From NCBI RefSeq assembly GCF_014779715.1, contig NZ_JACXYU010000003.1, positions 62,001 to 126,000 of the forward strand: DNA of 64,000 nucleotides. The letters are read 5' to 3'. The notes under the pieces were generated by a model. The model ran no database searches. It had not been told where the DNA came from and saw only the letters and a list, made by a program, of their open reading frames with translations. The stretch's first letter is position 1; each line of letters opens with the position of its first letter. The DNA comes from Streptomyces chumphonensis. GTDB lineage: Bacteria; Actinomycetota; Actinomycetes; Streptomycetales; Streptomycetaceae. Shown one piece after another: positions 49,347-59,800 of this stretch. Made by a program: the position numbers and the translations under genes.

Positions 49347-50411
49347 TCACCCCTCGTCCTCGGTTCCGCCCTCGTCGTCCTCCTCCGGCCCCTCCGCGCC
49401 GGGGGAGGACGACGGCCGCTCCTGTTCCCGGTCGCCGCCCGGCCGGTCCGGCTCGCCCGGCCCGCGCCCGCGCGGCCGGGGGCGGCCGGTGTCCCGGAAA
49501 TAGGGGCTGACGGCCCCCGGTTCCGGGCCGAGCCCCGCCTCGCCCGCCGTGCCGCCGGCCGGGCCCGGCTGCCCGTCACGGCGGCGCAGGTACCGCTCGA
49601 ACTCGCGGGCGATCGCCTCGCCGGACGCCTCGGGCAGTTCGGCGGTGTCCCGCGCCTCCTCCAGCGACTGCACGTACTCCGCGACCTCGCTGTCCTCGGC
49701 GGCCAGCTGGTCCACGCCCACCTGCCACGCCCGGGCGTCCTCCGCCAGCTCGCCCAGGGGGACCCGCAGGTCCAGCAGGTCCTCCAGGCGGTTGAGCAGG
49801 GCGAGGGTGGCCTTGGGGTTCGGCGGCTGGGAGACGTAGTGCGGCACGGCCGCCCACAGGCTCACCGCCGGTACTCCGGCATGGGTGCAGGCCTCCTGGA
49901 GGATCCCGACGATGCCGGTGGGCCCCTCGTAGCGGGACTCCTCCAGGTTCATCGTGCGGGCCAGGTCGGCGTCCGAGGTCACGCCCGTGACCGGCACCGG
50001 CCGGGTGTGCGGGGTGTCGCCGAGGAGCGCGCCCAGCACCACGACCATCTCGACGCCCAGCTCGTGCGCGAATCCGAGCAGCTCGTTGCAGAACGAGCGC
50101 CAGCGCATGCTCGGTTCGATGCCCCGCACGAGCACCAGGTCGCGTGGGCGGTCGCCCGAGGTGCGCACGACCGACAGCCGGGTCGTGGGCCACGTGATCT
50201 TTCGCACACCGCCGTCCAGCCACACGTGCGGTCTGTTGACCTGGAAGTCGTAGTAGTCCTCCGCGTCCAGCGCGGCGAAGACCTCGCCCTTCCACTCGCG
50301 GTGCAGATGCCCTACCGCGCTGGAGGCGGCGTCGCCGGCGTCGTTCCAGCCTTCGAACGCGGCCACCATGACCGGGTCGACCAGCTCGGGAACACCCTCC
50401 AGCTCGATCAC
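49347..50411 (-). CDS. PAC2-family protein (proteasome assembly chaperone-like)
   Basis: 354 residues. MIELEGVPELVDPVMVAAFE, GWNDAGDAASSAVGHL and VVVLGALLGDTPHTRPVPVT are the PAC2 signature, and GIVGILQEACTHAGVPAVSL, AVPHYVSQPPNPKATLALL follow. The last 70 residues are disordered and acidic. In eukaryotes PAC2 proteins help build proteasomes; the actinobacterial role is unproven, although Streptomyces have 20S proteasomes. GTG 50411 has GGAGG eight bases upstream. Convergent with mshC. Confidence 0.92.
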   Translation of the reverse strand: MIELEGVPELVDPVMVAAFEGWNDAGDAASSAVGHLHREWKGEVFAALDAEDYYDFQVNRPHVWLDGGVRKITWPTTRLSVVRTSGDRPRDLVLVRGIEPSMRWRSFCNELLGFAHELGVEMVVVLGALLGDTPHTRPVPVTGVTSDADLARTMNLEESRYEGPTGIVGILQEACTHAGVPAVSLWAAVPHYVSQPPNPKATLALLNRLEDLLDLRVPLGELAEDARAWQVGVDQLAAEDSEVAEYVQSLEEARDTAELPEASGEAIAREFERYLRRRDGQPGPAGGTAGEAGLGPEPGAVSPYFRDTGRPRPRGRGPGEPDRPGGDREQERPSSSPGAEGPEEDDEGGTEDEG

Positions 50412-50522
50412 CCAGCGCCTCCTTCGTGCCGGTGGCGTCCGCCGCCCCGGCTGCCGTTCGTCGTCCCCGTGCGGGGATCAAGCCTACGGCGTCGCGCCCC
50501 GCTCGCCGTCGCCGACGGTGGG

Positions 50523-51632
50523 CTACCCGGAGGCGGGTGCCACCCAACCGCGCCGATAGGCCGCCCAGTCCTCCTCGGTCGCGGCGAAGTCGATGTAGAG
50601 GGCGACGCCGAAGCGTTCGCGGTCCGCGTCCTGGCGGCCCAGACCCAGCCGGATGCCCCGCACCGCCGCCGCCACGGTCTCGGCCCGGTGGGTGAGGTCG
50701 GGCTCGGAGTAGAACGGCAGTCCCATGAGCAGGTCGGTGTCCCGCGGTGTCACCTCCAGGGCCAGCCGGGTCTGGTGGGCGAGGAACCCTCCGTAGAGCG
50801 ATTCGGCGGGCATCCACGCGTCGTACGACATCATCGCGATCTGGTCCACCCGGGCGGCAACTTGGCCGAAAAACGCCTGTGCCCAGTACTTCCCGTGGTC
50901 CGTGAGCGCCAGCGCGACTTGGTGTACCCGGGGCAGCGGGTCGATCTGGTGCGCGGCCACGGAGAGGACACCGCCGTGCTCGCGCACCGGCACCCGGACC
51001 TCGTCCAGCAGCCGCAGGAAGTCGCCGTCACCCGAGCGGACCGGCTCCATGTCCAGGTGGACGCCGTCGAAGCCCAGCCCCATGACGGTGCGGGCGCTCT
51101 CCACGATGCCCTGCCGGGAGTCCGCGTCGGCCAGCCGCACGGCCTCGCCGTCCTCCCGGCCGTACACCAGCACGTTGCCCAGGAAGGAGTGCACCCGCAC
51201 CTCCGGCAGTTCCCGGTGCACGGCGGCCACCAGCCACCGCGCCCGCGGGTGCTTGGCCGGGGACAGCGTGCCGTCGTGTTCCAGCGGGCCGGTGTGCACG
51301 TACAGGTCGCGGATGCCGGTGCCCTCGATGCGCCGGGCGAACGCCGCCAGGTCACCGTCGTCCTTCCGGCCGTCCACCCAGGCGTGGCCGAGCCAGATCG
51401 CGTCCCGGCCCCGGGTGTGGGCGTCCGGACGCGGGTCCCCCGCGTACGCCAGCCGCAGGGCCAGCGCCGCCGAGCCGGGAAGCCCCACGAGCAGCAGCGC
51501 CAGCACGGCGGAGGTCCAGATCACCCCGCGCCGTCGCGGGCGCCACCGCGCCCACCGCCGCGCCCCGGAGCGCGGCTCCGGCCCGCTCGGGCCGTCCCCG
51601 CCCGCACCGCTCACCGTCGCGTCGGCCTTCAT
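50523..51632 (-). CDS. Membrane-anchored GH18/spore-lytic-hydrolase-like protein
   Basis: 369 residues. A basic N terminus is followed by a single membrane segment (about 36-60, GVIWTSAVLALLLVGLPGSA), so the rest is extracytoplasmic. The barrel-like domain has LGFDGVHLDMEPVRSGDGDF, equivalent to the DxxDxDxE catalytic strand of GH18 with only part of the acids, and QIAMMSYDAWMP. It may be a glycosidase or a carbohydrate-binding relative. It follows glpD on the same strand, the place of gylX in the S. coelicolor gyl operon, but identity with gylX is not verified. A 15-bp inverted repeat abuts its ribosome-binding site. Confidence 0.75.
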   Translation of the reverse strand: MKADATVSGAGGDGPSGPEPRSGARRWARWRPRRRGVIWTSAVLALLLVGLPGSAALALRLAYAGDPRPDAHTRGRDAIWLGHAWVDGRKDDGDLAAFARRIEGTGIRDLYVHTGPLEHDGTLSPAKHPRARWLVAAVHRELPEVRVHSFLGNVLVYGREDGEAVRLADADSRQGIVESARTVMGLGFDGVHLDMEPVRSGDGDFLRLLDEVRVPVREHGGVLSVAAHQIDPLPRVHQVALALTDHGKYWAQAFFGQVAARVDQIAMMSYDAWMPAESLYGGFLAHQTRLALEVTPRDTDLLMGLPFYSEPDLTHRAETVAAAVRGIRLGLGRQDADRERFGVALYIDFAATEEDWAAYRRGWVAPASG

Positions 51633-51640
51633 GCGTCCCC

Positions 51641-51690
51641 CCGGACCCGTATGGCGAATGACCGCCTCGCACTCTGCCATACGGGTCCGG
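51641..51690 (-). promoter_or_regulatory. 15-bp perfect inverted repeat in the leader of the GH18-like gene
   Basis: CCGGACCCGTATGGC (51641-51655) is exactly complementary to 51676-51690, with 20 bases between. In the direction of transcription it follows the glpD stop by 17 bases and ends next to the G-rich ribosome-binding site of the downstream gene. It may be the glpD terminator, a translational control hairpin or a protein site. Confidence 0.5.
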
Positions 51691-51707
51691 GACCCGGCGG
51701 ACGCCCG

Positions 51708-53321
51708 TCAGCCCTCGCCGCGACCCAGCAACTCCGTCACGCGGGCCCGCACCTCGGGGGTGTCCAGGCCGCGCACGGTGAGCGTGGTGCGGCGGCGCAG
51801 GACGTCCTCGGCGGTCACGGCCCACTCGTGGTCGCGGGCGTAGACGACCTGGGCCCAGATCTCCGGCCCGTCCGGGTGGATGCGCTCGCCCAGCGCGGGG
51901 TCCTCGCTCACCAGCCGGGCGATGTCGAAGGACAGCGAGCCGTAGTGCGTGGCCAGGTGACGGGCGGTCAGCGGGTCGATCCGCGTCCCGGGGTCCCGGT
52001 CCACCAGCAGCCGGTGCGCGACGGCGTTCGGGTTGGCGACACCCGGCAGCGGCACCCGGCGCGGCAGCTGCGAGACGGGCTCCATGTCCTCGGCCAGCGC
52101 TCCGCCGGGGAGCCGCGCCAGCCGGTTCATCACGGTGCGGCCGATGTGCCGGTACGTCGTCCACTTGCCGCCGGCGACGGACAGCATGCCGCCCCGGCCC
52201 TCGGTGACGACGGTCTCCCGCTTGGCCGCCTCGACGCCGCCGGGCCCGCCGGGCAGCACCCGCAGCCCGGCGAACGCGTAGCTGATCAGGTCCCGGGAGA
52301 GGTGCTCGTCCTGGACGGAGACGGCCGCCTCGGCCAGGATCTGCTCGATGTCGGCCTCGGTGGCCGCCACGTCGCCCGGGTCGCCCTCGAAGGGCTCGTC
52401 CGTGGTGCCGAGGAGGAGCTGGTCCTCCCACGGGAGGGCGAAGGTGATGCGGTACTTGTCGATGGGCGTCGCCATGGCCGCCCGCCAGGGCGCCTTGCGC
52501 TTGAGCACCAGGTGCGCGCCCTTGGACAGCCGGATGCTGGGCGCCGCCCCGGAGTGCTCCATGCGGCGCAGGTGGTCGACCCAGGGGCCGGTGGCGTTGA
52601 GCACCAGCCGCGCGTCCACCCCGAACTCCGAGCCGTCCAGGCGGTCCCTGAGCTCCGCGCCGGTCACCCGGCCCCGGGTGAAGCGCAGCCCGGTCACCTC
52701 GGCGTGGTTGAGGACCACCGCTCCGGCGGCGACCGCGGCCCGCACGGTCATGACCGCGACGCGCGAGTCGTTCATCTGGTGGTCGCCGTAGACGGCGACG
52801 GCCTTGAGGTTCTCCGTGCGCAGCCCCGGGTTGTCGGCGGCGGCGCGGGCCGGGGAGATGACCCGGCCCACGCCGTCACCGAACGCCGAGAGCGCCGAGT
52901 AGGCGAAGACGCCCGCGCCCAGCTTCGCCGCGCCGTGCGGCCCGCCCTTGTACACGGGCAGGTAGAACGTCAGCGGGTTCACCAGGTGGGGGGCGACGTC
53001 CTTGGCCAGGACCCGCCGCTCGTGGTGGTTCTCCGCGACCAGCTTGACCGAGCCGGTCTGCAGGTAGCGCAGACCGCCGTGGACCAGCTTGGAGGACGCG
53101 GAGGACGTGGCGCCGGCGAAGTCGCCGGCGTCCACCATCGCCACCCGCAGTCCCGACTGCGCGGCGTGCCAGGCGACCGAGGTGCCGAGGATGCCCCCGC
53201 CGACCACCAGCAGGTCGTACGTCGCCCGGGCGAGCACGTCTCTGGTCTCGGCGCGACGCGGGTTGGCACCGGCAGCCGGGTGCGTCCCGAGGGTGGGGAC
53301 GCTCTGCGGGATGGTGTTCAT
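51708..53321 (-). CDS. glpD: Glycerol-3-phosphate dehydrogenase
   Basis: 537 residues, FAD-linked, oxidises glycerol 3-phosphate to dihydroxyacetone phosphate at the membrane and passes electrons to quinone. The FAD motif DLLVVGGGILGTSVAWHAAQ starts near residue 37; SSASSKLVHGGLRYLQTGSV is the classic GlpD block; NATGPWVDHLRR, RISFALPWED-like FALPWEDQLLLGTTDEPFEG and VAGGKWTTYRHIG follow. The C-terminal helical domain is complete. The start is five bases after the glpK stop, so it is part of the glpF-glpK-glpD operon controlled by GylR. Confidence 0.96.
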   Translation of the reverse strand: MNTIPQSVPTLGTHPAAGANPRRAETRDVLARATYDLLVVGGGILGTSVAWHAAQSGLRVAMVDAGDFAGATSSASSKLVHGGLRYLQTGSVKLVAENHHERRVLAKDVAPHLVNPLTFYLPVYKGGPHGAAKLGAGVFAYSALSAFGDGVGRVISPARAAADNPGLRTENLKAVAVYGDHQMNDSRVAVMTVRAAVAAGAVVLNHAEVTGLRFTRGRVTGAELRDRLDGSEFGVDARLVLNATGPWVDHLRRMEHSGAAPSIRLSKGAHLVLKRKAPWRAAMATPIDKYRITFALPWEDQLLLGTTDEPFEGDPGDVAATEADIEQILAEAAVSVQDEHLSRDLISYAFAGLRVLPGGPGGVEAAKRETVVTEGRGGMLSVAGGKWTTYRHIGRTVMNRLARLPGGALAEDMEPVSQLPRRVPLPGVANPNAVAHRLLVDRDPGTRIDPLTARHLATHYGSLSFDIARLVSEDPALGERIHPDGPEIWAQVVYARDHEWAVTAEDVLRRRTTLTVRGLDTPEVRARVTELLGRGEG

Positions 53322-53326
53322 GTCGC

Positions 53327-54853
53327 TCAGTTCTCCTCTTCGATCCAGCCCATGGTCCGCTCGACGGCCTTGAGCCAGCTCTTGTACTCGCGGTCGCGTA
53401 CGTCCGCTTCCATACGGGGGGTCCATTCGGCCGCGCGCCGCCAGTTGGCGCGCAGCGCGTCGGTGTCCGGCCAGAAGCCGACGGCCAGACCGGCGGCGTA
53501 GGCGGCACCCAGGCAGGTGGTCTCGGCGACCATCGGACGCACCACGGGCGCGTCGAGGACGTCGGAGATGTTCTGCATCAGCAGGTTGTTGGAGGTCATG
53601 CCGCCGTCGACCTTGAGGGCGGTCAGCTCCACCCCGGAGTCCTTGGCCATGGCGTCGACGATCTCCCGCGTCTGCCAGGCGGTCGCCTCCAGGACGGCCC
53701 GGGCCAGGTGCGCCTTGGTGACGTAGCGGGTCAGGCCCGCGATGACGCCGCGCGCGTCGGAGCGCCAGTAGGGGGCGAACAGCCCGGAGAAGGCCGGGAC
53801 GAAGTAGGCGCCGCCGTTGTCCTCGACGGAGCTGGCCAGCGTCTCGATCTCGGCGGCGGTGCTGATGAGGCCCATCTGGTCGCGCATCCACTGCACGAGG
53901 GCGCCGGTGACGGCGATGGCGCCCTCCAGCGCGAAGACGGGCTTCTCGTCGCCGATGCGGTACCCGACGGTCGTCAGCAGACCGTTGTAGGAGTTGACCG
54001 GCTTGTGCCCGGTGTTCATGAGCAGGAAGGTGCCGGTGCCGTACGTCGACTTGCCCTCGCCGACCTCGAAGCAGGTCTGGCCGAACAGCGCGGCCTGCTG
54101 GTCGCCGAGCGCCGAGGCCACCGGGACGCCTTCGAGGGCGCCGCCGGCGCAGTGGCCGTACACCTCGGCGGAGGAGCGGATCTCCGGCAGCACCTGCATG
54201 GGCACGTCCATGGAGGCGCAGATCTTCTCGTCCCACGCCATGGTGTGCAGGTTCATGAGCATGGTGCGGGAGGCGTTCGTGACGTCGGTGACGTGCACGC
54301 CGCCGTTCGTGCCACCGGTGAGGTTCCAGATGACCCACGAGTCCATGGTGCCGAACAGGATCTCGCCGCGCTCGGCGCGCTCCCGCAGCCCTTCGACGTT
54401 GTCGAGGAGCCAGCGGATCTTGGGGCCGGCGAAGTAGGAGGCCAGCGGCAGTCCGGTGTCGCGGCGGAAGCGGTCCTGGCCGACGTTGCGGCCCAGCTCC
54501 CGGCAGAGCGCGTCGGTGCGGGTGTCCTGCCAGACCAGGGCGTTGTGGACCGGCTCACCGGTCGTCTTGTCCCACAACACGGTGGTCTCGCGCTGGTTGG
54601 TGATGCCGATGGCCTTCACCTCGTCGCGGCCGACCCCGGCCTTGCGGACGGCGCCGTCGACGACCTCCTGGACGTTCGTCCAGATCTCGGCGGCGTCGTG
54701 TTCGACCCAGCCCGGCTTGGGGAAGATCTGCTCGTGCTCCTTCTGCTCGACGCCGACGATGCGGCCGTCGGTGTCGAAGACGATGCAGCGGCTGGAGGTG
54801 GTGCCCTGGTCGATGGCGGCGATGTACCCGGGGTGGGTGGCGTTGTCAGTCAT
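53327..54853 (-). CDS. glpK: Glycerol kinase
   Basis: 508 residues. It phosphorylates glycerol with [19 protein letters not shown] is the ATP-binding phosphate-1 loop; [56 protein letters not shown] and [19 protein letters not shown] are glycerol kinase hallmarks. Second gene of the glycerol operon, 34 bases after glpF. S. coelicolor has this gene as gylA. Cytoplasmic, feeding glpD. Confidence 0.97.
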   Translation of the reverse strand: MTDNATHPGYIAAIDQGTTSSRCIVFDTDGRIVGVEQKEHEQIFPKPGWVEHDAAEIWTNVQEVVDGAVRKAGVGRDEVKAIGITNQRETTVLWDKTTGEPVHNALVWQDTRTDALCRELGRNVGQDRFRRDTGLPLASYFAGPKIRWLLDNVEGLRERAERGEILFGTMDSWVIWNLTGGTNGGVHVTDVTNASRTMLMNLHTMAWDEKICASMDVPMQVLPEIRSSAEVYGHCAGGALEGVPVASALGDQQAALFGQTCFEVGEGKSTYGTGTFLLMNTGHKPVNSYNGLLTTVGYRIGDEKPVFALEGAIAVTGALVQWMRDQMGLISTAAEIETLASSVEDNGGAYFVPAFSGLFAPYWRSDARGVIAGLTRYVTKAHLARAVLEATAWQTREIVDAMAKDSGVELTALKVDGGMTSNNLLMQNISDVLDAPVVRPMVAETTCLGAAYAAGLAVGFWPDTDALRANWRRAAEWTPRMEADVRDREYKSWLKAVERTMGWIEEEN

Positions 54854-54887
54854 CTCGGTGCTCCAGGAGATCGAGGGGAGAGGTCGG

Positions 54888-55670
54888 TCAGGCGAACGCG
54901 AGCTGGTAGAGCCCGCCGGCGAGGGCGCCGCCGAGCAGCGGGCCCACCACCGGTATCCAGGCGTAGCTCCAGTCTGACCCGCCCTTGTTCGGCAGGGGCA
55001 GCAACGCGTGCACGATTCGCGGACCGAGGTCACGCGCCGGGTTGATCGCGTACCCGGTCGGGCCACCGAGGGAGAGGCCGATGCCGACCACGACCAGCGC
55101 GACCATGAGGATGCCGGTACCCGACAGGGCCAGGCCCTCGTTGACGCCGAGCGTGAGGATCGCGAGAACCAGCACGAACGTTCCGATGACCTCGGTCGCG
55201 ACGTTCTGCGCGGCGTTGCGGATCTCCGGGCCGGTGGAGAAGACACCGAGCACGGGCCCGGGCGTGTCGGTCGAGGCCGCGGCCTTGGTGGCCTGCGTGC
55301 CGGGCCCGCCGACGACCTCGCGGTCGGTGAGGTGGGCGATGAAGTGGCCGTAGTACGCCACGTACACGAGGAACGCGCCGATCATGGCGCCGAGCAGCTG
55401 CCCGGCGAAGTAGACGGGCACCTGGCTCCAGGCGTCCTCCTTGATCGCCAGGCCGACCGTGACGGCCGGGTTGAGGTGGGCCCCGGAGAGGCCCGAGGAG
55501 ATGTAGGCGCCGGTCAGGACCGCGAAGCCCCAGCCGAACGTGATCGCCAGCCAGCCGGCGTTGAACGCCTTGCTGCGCTTGAGCACGACGGCGGCGACGA
55601 CACCGCCGCCCAGCAGGATGAGCACGGCGGTTCCGATGACTTCGCCGAGGAAAATGTCGGAGTTGGACAC
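54888..55670 (-). CDS. glpF: Glycerol uptake facilitator (MIP/aquaporin family)
   Basis: 260 residues, six membrane segments and two half-helices with the NPA boxes: HLNPAVTV and [10 protein letters not shown]. The Asp after the second NPA and the GGPTGYAI region mark it as a glyceroporin rather than a water channel. GTG 55670 follows AAAAGGAGTCGC closely. First gene of the operon glpF-glpK-glpD; a GylR box lies about 50 bases upstream. Confidence 0.95.
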   Translation of the reverse strand: MSNSDIFLGEVIGTAVLILLGGGVVAAVVLKRSKAFNAGWLAITFGWGFAVLTGAYISSGLSGAHLNPAVTVGLAIKEDAWSQVPVYFAGQLLGAMIGAFLVYVAYYGHFIAHLTDREVVGGPGTQATKAAASTDTPGPVLGVFSTGPEIRNAAQNVATEVIGTFVLVLAILTLGVNEGLALSGTGILMVALVVVGIGLSLGGPTGYAINPARDLGPRIVHALLPLPNKGGSDWSYAWIPVVGPLLGGALAGGLYQLAFA

Positions 55671-55720
55671 CCGCGACTCCTTTTGTTCACAGGGAAGGCG
55701 GAACCGGTCCCGTCCGGTGT

Positions 55721-55733
55721 TCGACAATGTCGA
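55721..55733. promoter_or_regulatory. GylR box upstream of glpF
   Basis: TCGACAATGTCGA, a palindrome with a 1-base centre. With flanks the 17-bp GTTCGACAATGTCGACC matches the site at the gylR promoter (in reverse complement) at all but the central position. Confidence 0.75.
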
Positions 55734-55847
55734 CCGCCGAACGGCAGTTTTATCCTCGCATCAGACCTCGTCAAGAGGTACGGCGCCCCGGGCTCGGGTC
55801 GTGTTCGAAACGTGGCTCGGCCCGTGGGCCGCGGCGGCACGCCGCAG

Positions 55848-55869
55848 CCCGGGGACGGCGGTCCCCGGG
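55848..55869 (-). terminator. Terminator after gylR
   Basis: CCCGGGGAC and GTCCCCGGG form a 9-bp perfect stem with a GGCG loop, about 40 bases after the gylR stop. Confidence 0.65.
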
Positions 55870-55908
55870 TCCGATCGGGTGAACGGTGAAGGCGGAGGTG
55901 GGCGCGCC

Positions 55909-56673
55909 TCAGAAGCGGGCGGCCCCCAGGTCGCGGGAGACGGCGCGCGCGCAGTCGCGTACCGAGGCGACCAGCTCGGGCCGCAGCTCGCCGTCGCGGT
56001 ACAGCCGCTCGACGGCGCCGGTGACGCCCACCGCCCCCACGGTCAGCCGGCGCCGGTCGAGGATGGGCGCGGCCAGCGAGGCCACACCGTCCCACGTCTC
56101 CTCCACGTCGGACGCCCAGCCCCGCGCCCGCACGAGCTCCAGGCACTCCTCCAGCGCCGCCTCGGAGGTCAGCGTCCGCTCGGTGAAGGACTCCCGCTCG
56201 GCGTCCATCATCTCGGCGTGCGCCACCGGGTCGTAGGCGGCCAGGACCTTGCCCACCGCCGTGCAGTGCAGCGGCTGCATGACGCCGATCTCCAGCACCT
56301 GGCGGCTGTCGTCCGGGCGGAAGACGTGGTGGACGACGAGTACCCCGCCGTGGTGCAGCACGCCCAGGTAGACGGCCTCGCCGCTGGACCGGGCGAGATC
56401 GTCGGACCACACCAGCGCCCGGGCCCGCAGCTCGTGGACGTCCAGATAGCTGTTGCCCAGGCGCAGCAGCTCCGCCCCGAGCTGGTAGCGGCCCGAGACG
56501 GCGTCCTGCTCCACGAAGCCCTCCTGCTGGAGGGTGCGCAGCAGCCCGTGGGCGGTGCCCTTGGCCAGGCCGAGGGTGGACGCGATGTCGGACAGGCCGA
56601 GGCGGCGCTCGCCACCGGCCAGCAGCCGCAGTACGGCCGCAGCCCGCTCCAGGGACTGGATGCTCCGGGCCAT
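55909..56673 (-). CDS. gylR: Glycerol operon regulator GylR (IclR family)
   Basis: 254 residues. The winged helix-turn-helix is at about residues 5-60 (SLERAAAVLRLLAGGERRLG, STLGLAKGTAHGLLRTLQQE), and the IclR effector domain follows with MQPLHCTAVGKVLAAYDP, LEECLELVRARGWASDVEET and GVASLAAPILDRRRLTVGAV. It represses the glycerol genes and itself, with glycerol 3-phosphate as inducer in S. coelicolor. It is the gene directly upstream of glpF on the same strand, as in S. coelicolor. AGAGAGGGAG precedes the ATG. Confidence 0.95.
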   Translation of the reverse strand: MARSIQSLERAAAVLRLLAGGERRLGLSDIASTLGLAKGTAHGLLRTLQQEGFVEQDAVSGRYQLGAELLRLGNSYLDVHELRARALVWSDDLARSSGEAVYLGVLHHGGVLVVHHVFRPDDSRQVLEIGVMQPLHCTAVGKVLAAYDPVAHAEMMDAERESFTERTLTSEAALEECLELVRARGWASDVEETWDGVASLAAPILDRRRLTVGAVGVTGAVERLYRDGELRPELVASVRDCARAVSRDLGAARF

Positions 56674-56716
56674 CGGACTCCCTCTCTTCGCCTCGCCGGG
56701 GGACGACAACCGCTGG

Positions 56717-56729
56717 TCGACAATGTCGA
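56717..56729. promoter_or_regulatory. GylR box upstream of gylR
   Basis: TCGACAATGTCGA, 44 bases before the gylR start; a further half-site ATGTCGAT lies at 56743-56750. It matches the glpF site and supports autoregulation. Confidence 0.75.
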
Positions 56730-56892
56730 ACGGTAGCGGATCATGTCGATGGCCGGATAGCCGGGGAAATTCTACGGCCGTCCACGCACCGGAACAGGCC
56801 TGGTGTCCTCGGCCCGCACCGATACCCTGACGTGGTGCGTCCGCCGGCGTGGACGCAAAGCCGACAGCCGTCGCACCCCAGGGAGCTCCAGC

Positions 56893-59800
56893 ATGTCCTC
56901 GTCGTCCGCAGCGTCCGCACCACGGACCGGGCCCGCCGCCGACCTCACCCACGCCGAGCGCGTCGCAGCACTGCGGGAGGCGCTCGCCTCCCGCGTCGTC
57001 GTCGCCGACGGCGCGATGGGCACGATGCTCCAGGCCCAGGACCCGACGATGGAGGACTTCCAGCAGCTCGAGGGCTGCAACGAGGTCCTCAACATCACCC
57101 GCCCCGACATCGTGCGCTCGGTGCACGAGGAGTACTTCGCCGTCGGCGTGGACTGCGTGGAGACGAACACCTTCGGCGCCAACCACGCGGCGCTCGCCGA
57201 GTACGAGATCACCGAGCGGAACTTCGAGCTGTCCGAGTCCGGCGCCCGGCTGGCCCGCGAGGTCGCGGACGAGTTCACCGGCGGCGACGGCCGCGTGCGC
57301 TGGGTGCTGGGCTCGATGGGCCCGGGCACCAAGCTGCCGACGCTCGGCCACGCGCCGTACGCCGTCCTGCGCGACGCCTACCAGGTCAACGCCGAGGGCA
57401 TGATCGCGGGAGGTGCGGACGCCCTGCTGGTGGAGACCACGCAGGACCTCCTCCAGACCAAGGCCGCCGTCGTCGGGGCCCGTCGCGCACTCGCGTCCAC
57501 CGGGATGAACCTTCCGGTGATCTGCTCGGTCACCGTCGAGACCACCGGCACCATGCTGCTCGGCTCCGAGATCGGCGCGGCGCTGACCGCGCTGGAGCCG
57601 CTGGGCATCGACATGATCGGCATGAACTGCGCCACGGGCCCGGCCGAGATGAGCGAGCACCTGCGCTACCTGGCCCGCCACTCCCGCGTCCCGCTGGCCT
57701 GCATGCCCAACGCGGGGCTGCCCGTCCTGGGCAAGGACGGCGCCCACTACCCCCTCACCGCCGAGGAGCTCGCCGACGCCCAGGAGGGCTTCGTCTCCGA
57801 GTTCGGCCTCTCCCTGGTGGGCGGCTGCTGCGGTACGACGCCCGAACACCTGCGGCAGGTCGTGGAGCGCGTGCGGGGTCGGGCCCCGGCCGAGCGCGCC
57901 CCGCGCCCGGAGCCCGGTGCCGCCTCGCTGTACCAGACGGTGCCCTTCCGGCAGGACACGGCGTACCTGGCCATCGGTGAGCGCACCAACGCCAACGGGT
58001 CGAAGAAGTTCCGCGAGGCCATGCTGGACGGCCGGTGGGACGACTGCGTGGAGATGGCCCGCGATCAGATCCGCGAGGGCGCGCACATGCTCGACCTGTG
58101 CGTGGACTACGTCGGCCGGGACGGCGTCGCGGACATGGCCGAGCTGGCCGGACGCTTCGCCACCTCCTCGACGCTCCCGATCGTGCTGGACTCCACCGAG
58201 GTGGACGTCCTGCGGGCGGGGCTGGAGAAGCTCGGCGGCCGGGCCGTCATCAACTCGGTGAACTACGAGGACGGGGACGGGCCCGAGAGCCGGTTCGCCA
58301 AGGTGGCCGCGCTCGCCCAGGAGCACGGCGCGGCACTGATCGCGTTGACGATCGACGAGGAGGGCCAGGCGCGCACCGCCGAGCACAAGGTCGCCGTCGC
58401 CGAGCGGATCATCGACGACCTCACCGGCAGCTGGGGCGTGCACGAGTCCGACATCCTCATCGACACCCTCACCTTCACGATCTGCACCGGCCAGGAGGAG
58501 TCCCGCAAGGACGGGATCAACACCATCGAGGCCATCCGGGAGCTGAAGCGGCGCCACCCCGAGGTGCAGACCACCCTCGGGCTGTCCAACATCTCCTTCG
58601 GCCTCAACCCGGCCGCGCGCATCCTGCTCAACTCCGTCTTCCTCGACGAGTGCGTGAAGGCCGGTCTGGACTCGGCGATCGTGCACGCGTCCAAGATCCT
58701 GCCGATCGCCCGCTTCGACGAGGAGCAGGTCACCACCGCGCTGGACCTGATCTACGACCGGCGCGCCGAGGGCTACGACCCGCTGCAGAAGCTGATGCAG
58801 CTCTTCGAGGGCGCCACCACGAAGTCGCTGAAGGCGGGCAAGGCGGAGGAGCTGGCGGCACTCCCGTTGGACGAGCGGTTGCAGCGGCGCGTCATCGACG
58901 GCGAGCGCAACGGCCTGGAGGCGGACCTGGACGCCGCCCTCGCCGAGCGTCCCGCGCTGGAGATCGTCAACGAGACGCTGCTCGCCGGAATGAAGGTCGT
59001 CGGCGAGCTGTTCGGCAGCGGCCAGATGCAGCTGCCGTTCGTCCTCCAGTCCGCCGAGGTGATGAAGACGGCCGTCGCCCACCTCGAACCGCACATGGAG
59101 AAGACCGACGAGGCAGGCAAGGGCACCATCGTCCTGGCCACGGTCCGCGGCGACGTGCACGACATCGGCAAGAACCTGGTGGACATCATCCTGTCCAACA
59201 ACGGCTACAACGTCGTGAACCTCGGCATCAAGCAGCCGGTCTCCGCGATCCTGGACGCCGCGGCCGAGCACAAGGCCGACGTCATCGGCATGTCCGGGCT
59301 GCTGGTGAAGTCCACCGTGATCATGAAGGAGAACCTGGAGGAGCTCAACCAGCGCAGGCTCGCCGCCGACTACCCCGTCATCCTCGGCGGTGCGGCCCTC
59401 ACCCGCGCCTACGTCGAGCAGGACCTGCACGAGGTCTACGAGGGCGAGGTCCGCTACGCCCGCGACGCCTTCGAGGGCCTGCGCCTGATGGACGCCCTCA
59501 TCGCCGTCAAGCGCGGCGTGCCCGGCGCGACGCTGCCGGAGCTCAAGCAGCGCCGCGTCGCCAGGCGGGAGGGCGGCCTGCCCGAGCCCGCCGCCCTGGA
59601 CGACACCACCCGTTCGGACGTCGCCACCGACAACCCGGTCCCCGCCGCGCCCTTCGCCGGCACCCGGATCGTCAAGGGCATCCAGCTCGCCGAGTACGCC
59701 TCCTGGCTGGACGAGGGGGCGCTGTTCAAGGGGCAGTGGGGGCTCAAGCAGGCCCGCACCGGCGAGGGCCCGACCTACGAGGAGCTGGTGGAGAGCGAGG

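Noticed and set aside
56674..56892. Cobalamin riboswitch upstream of metH
   Set aside because: The intergenic region is only about 220 bases, is shared with gylR, and has no B12-box-like sequence.
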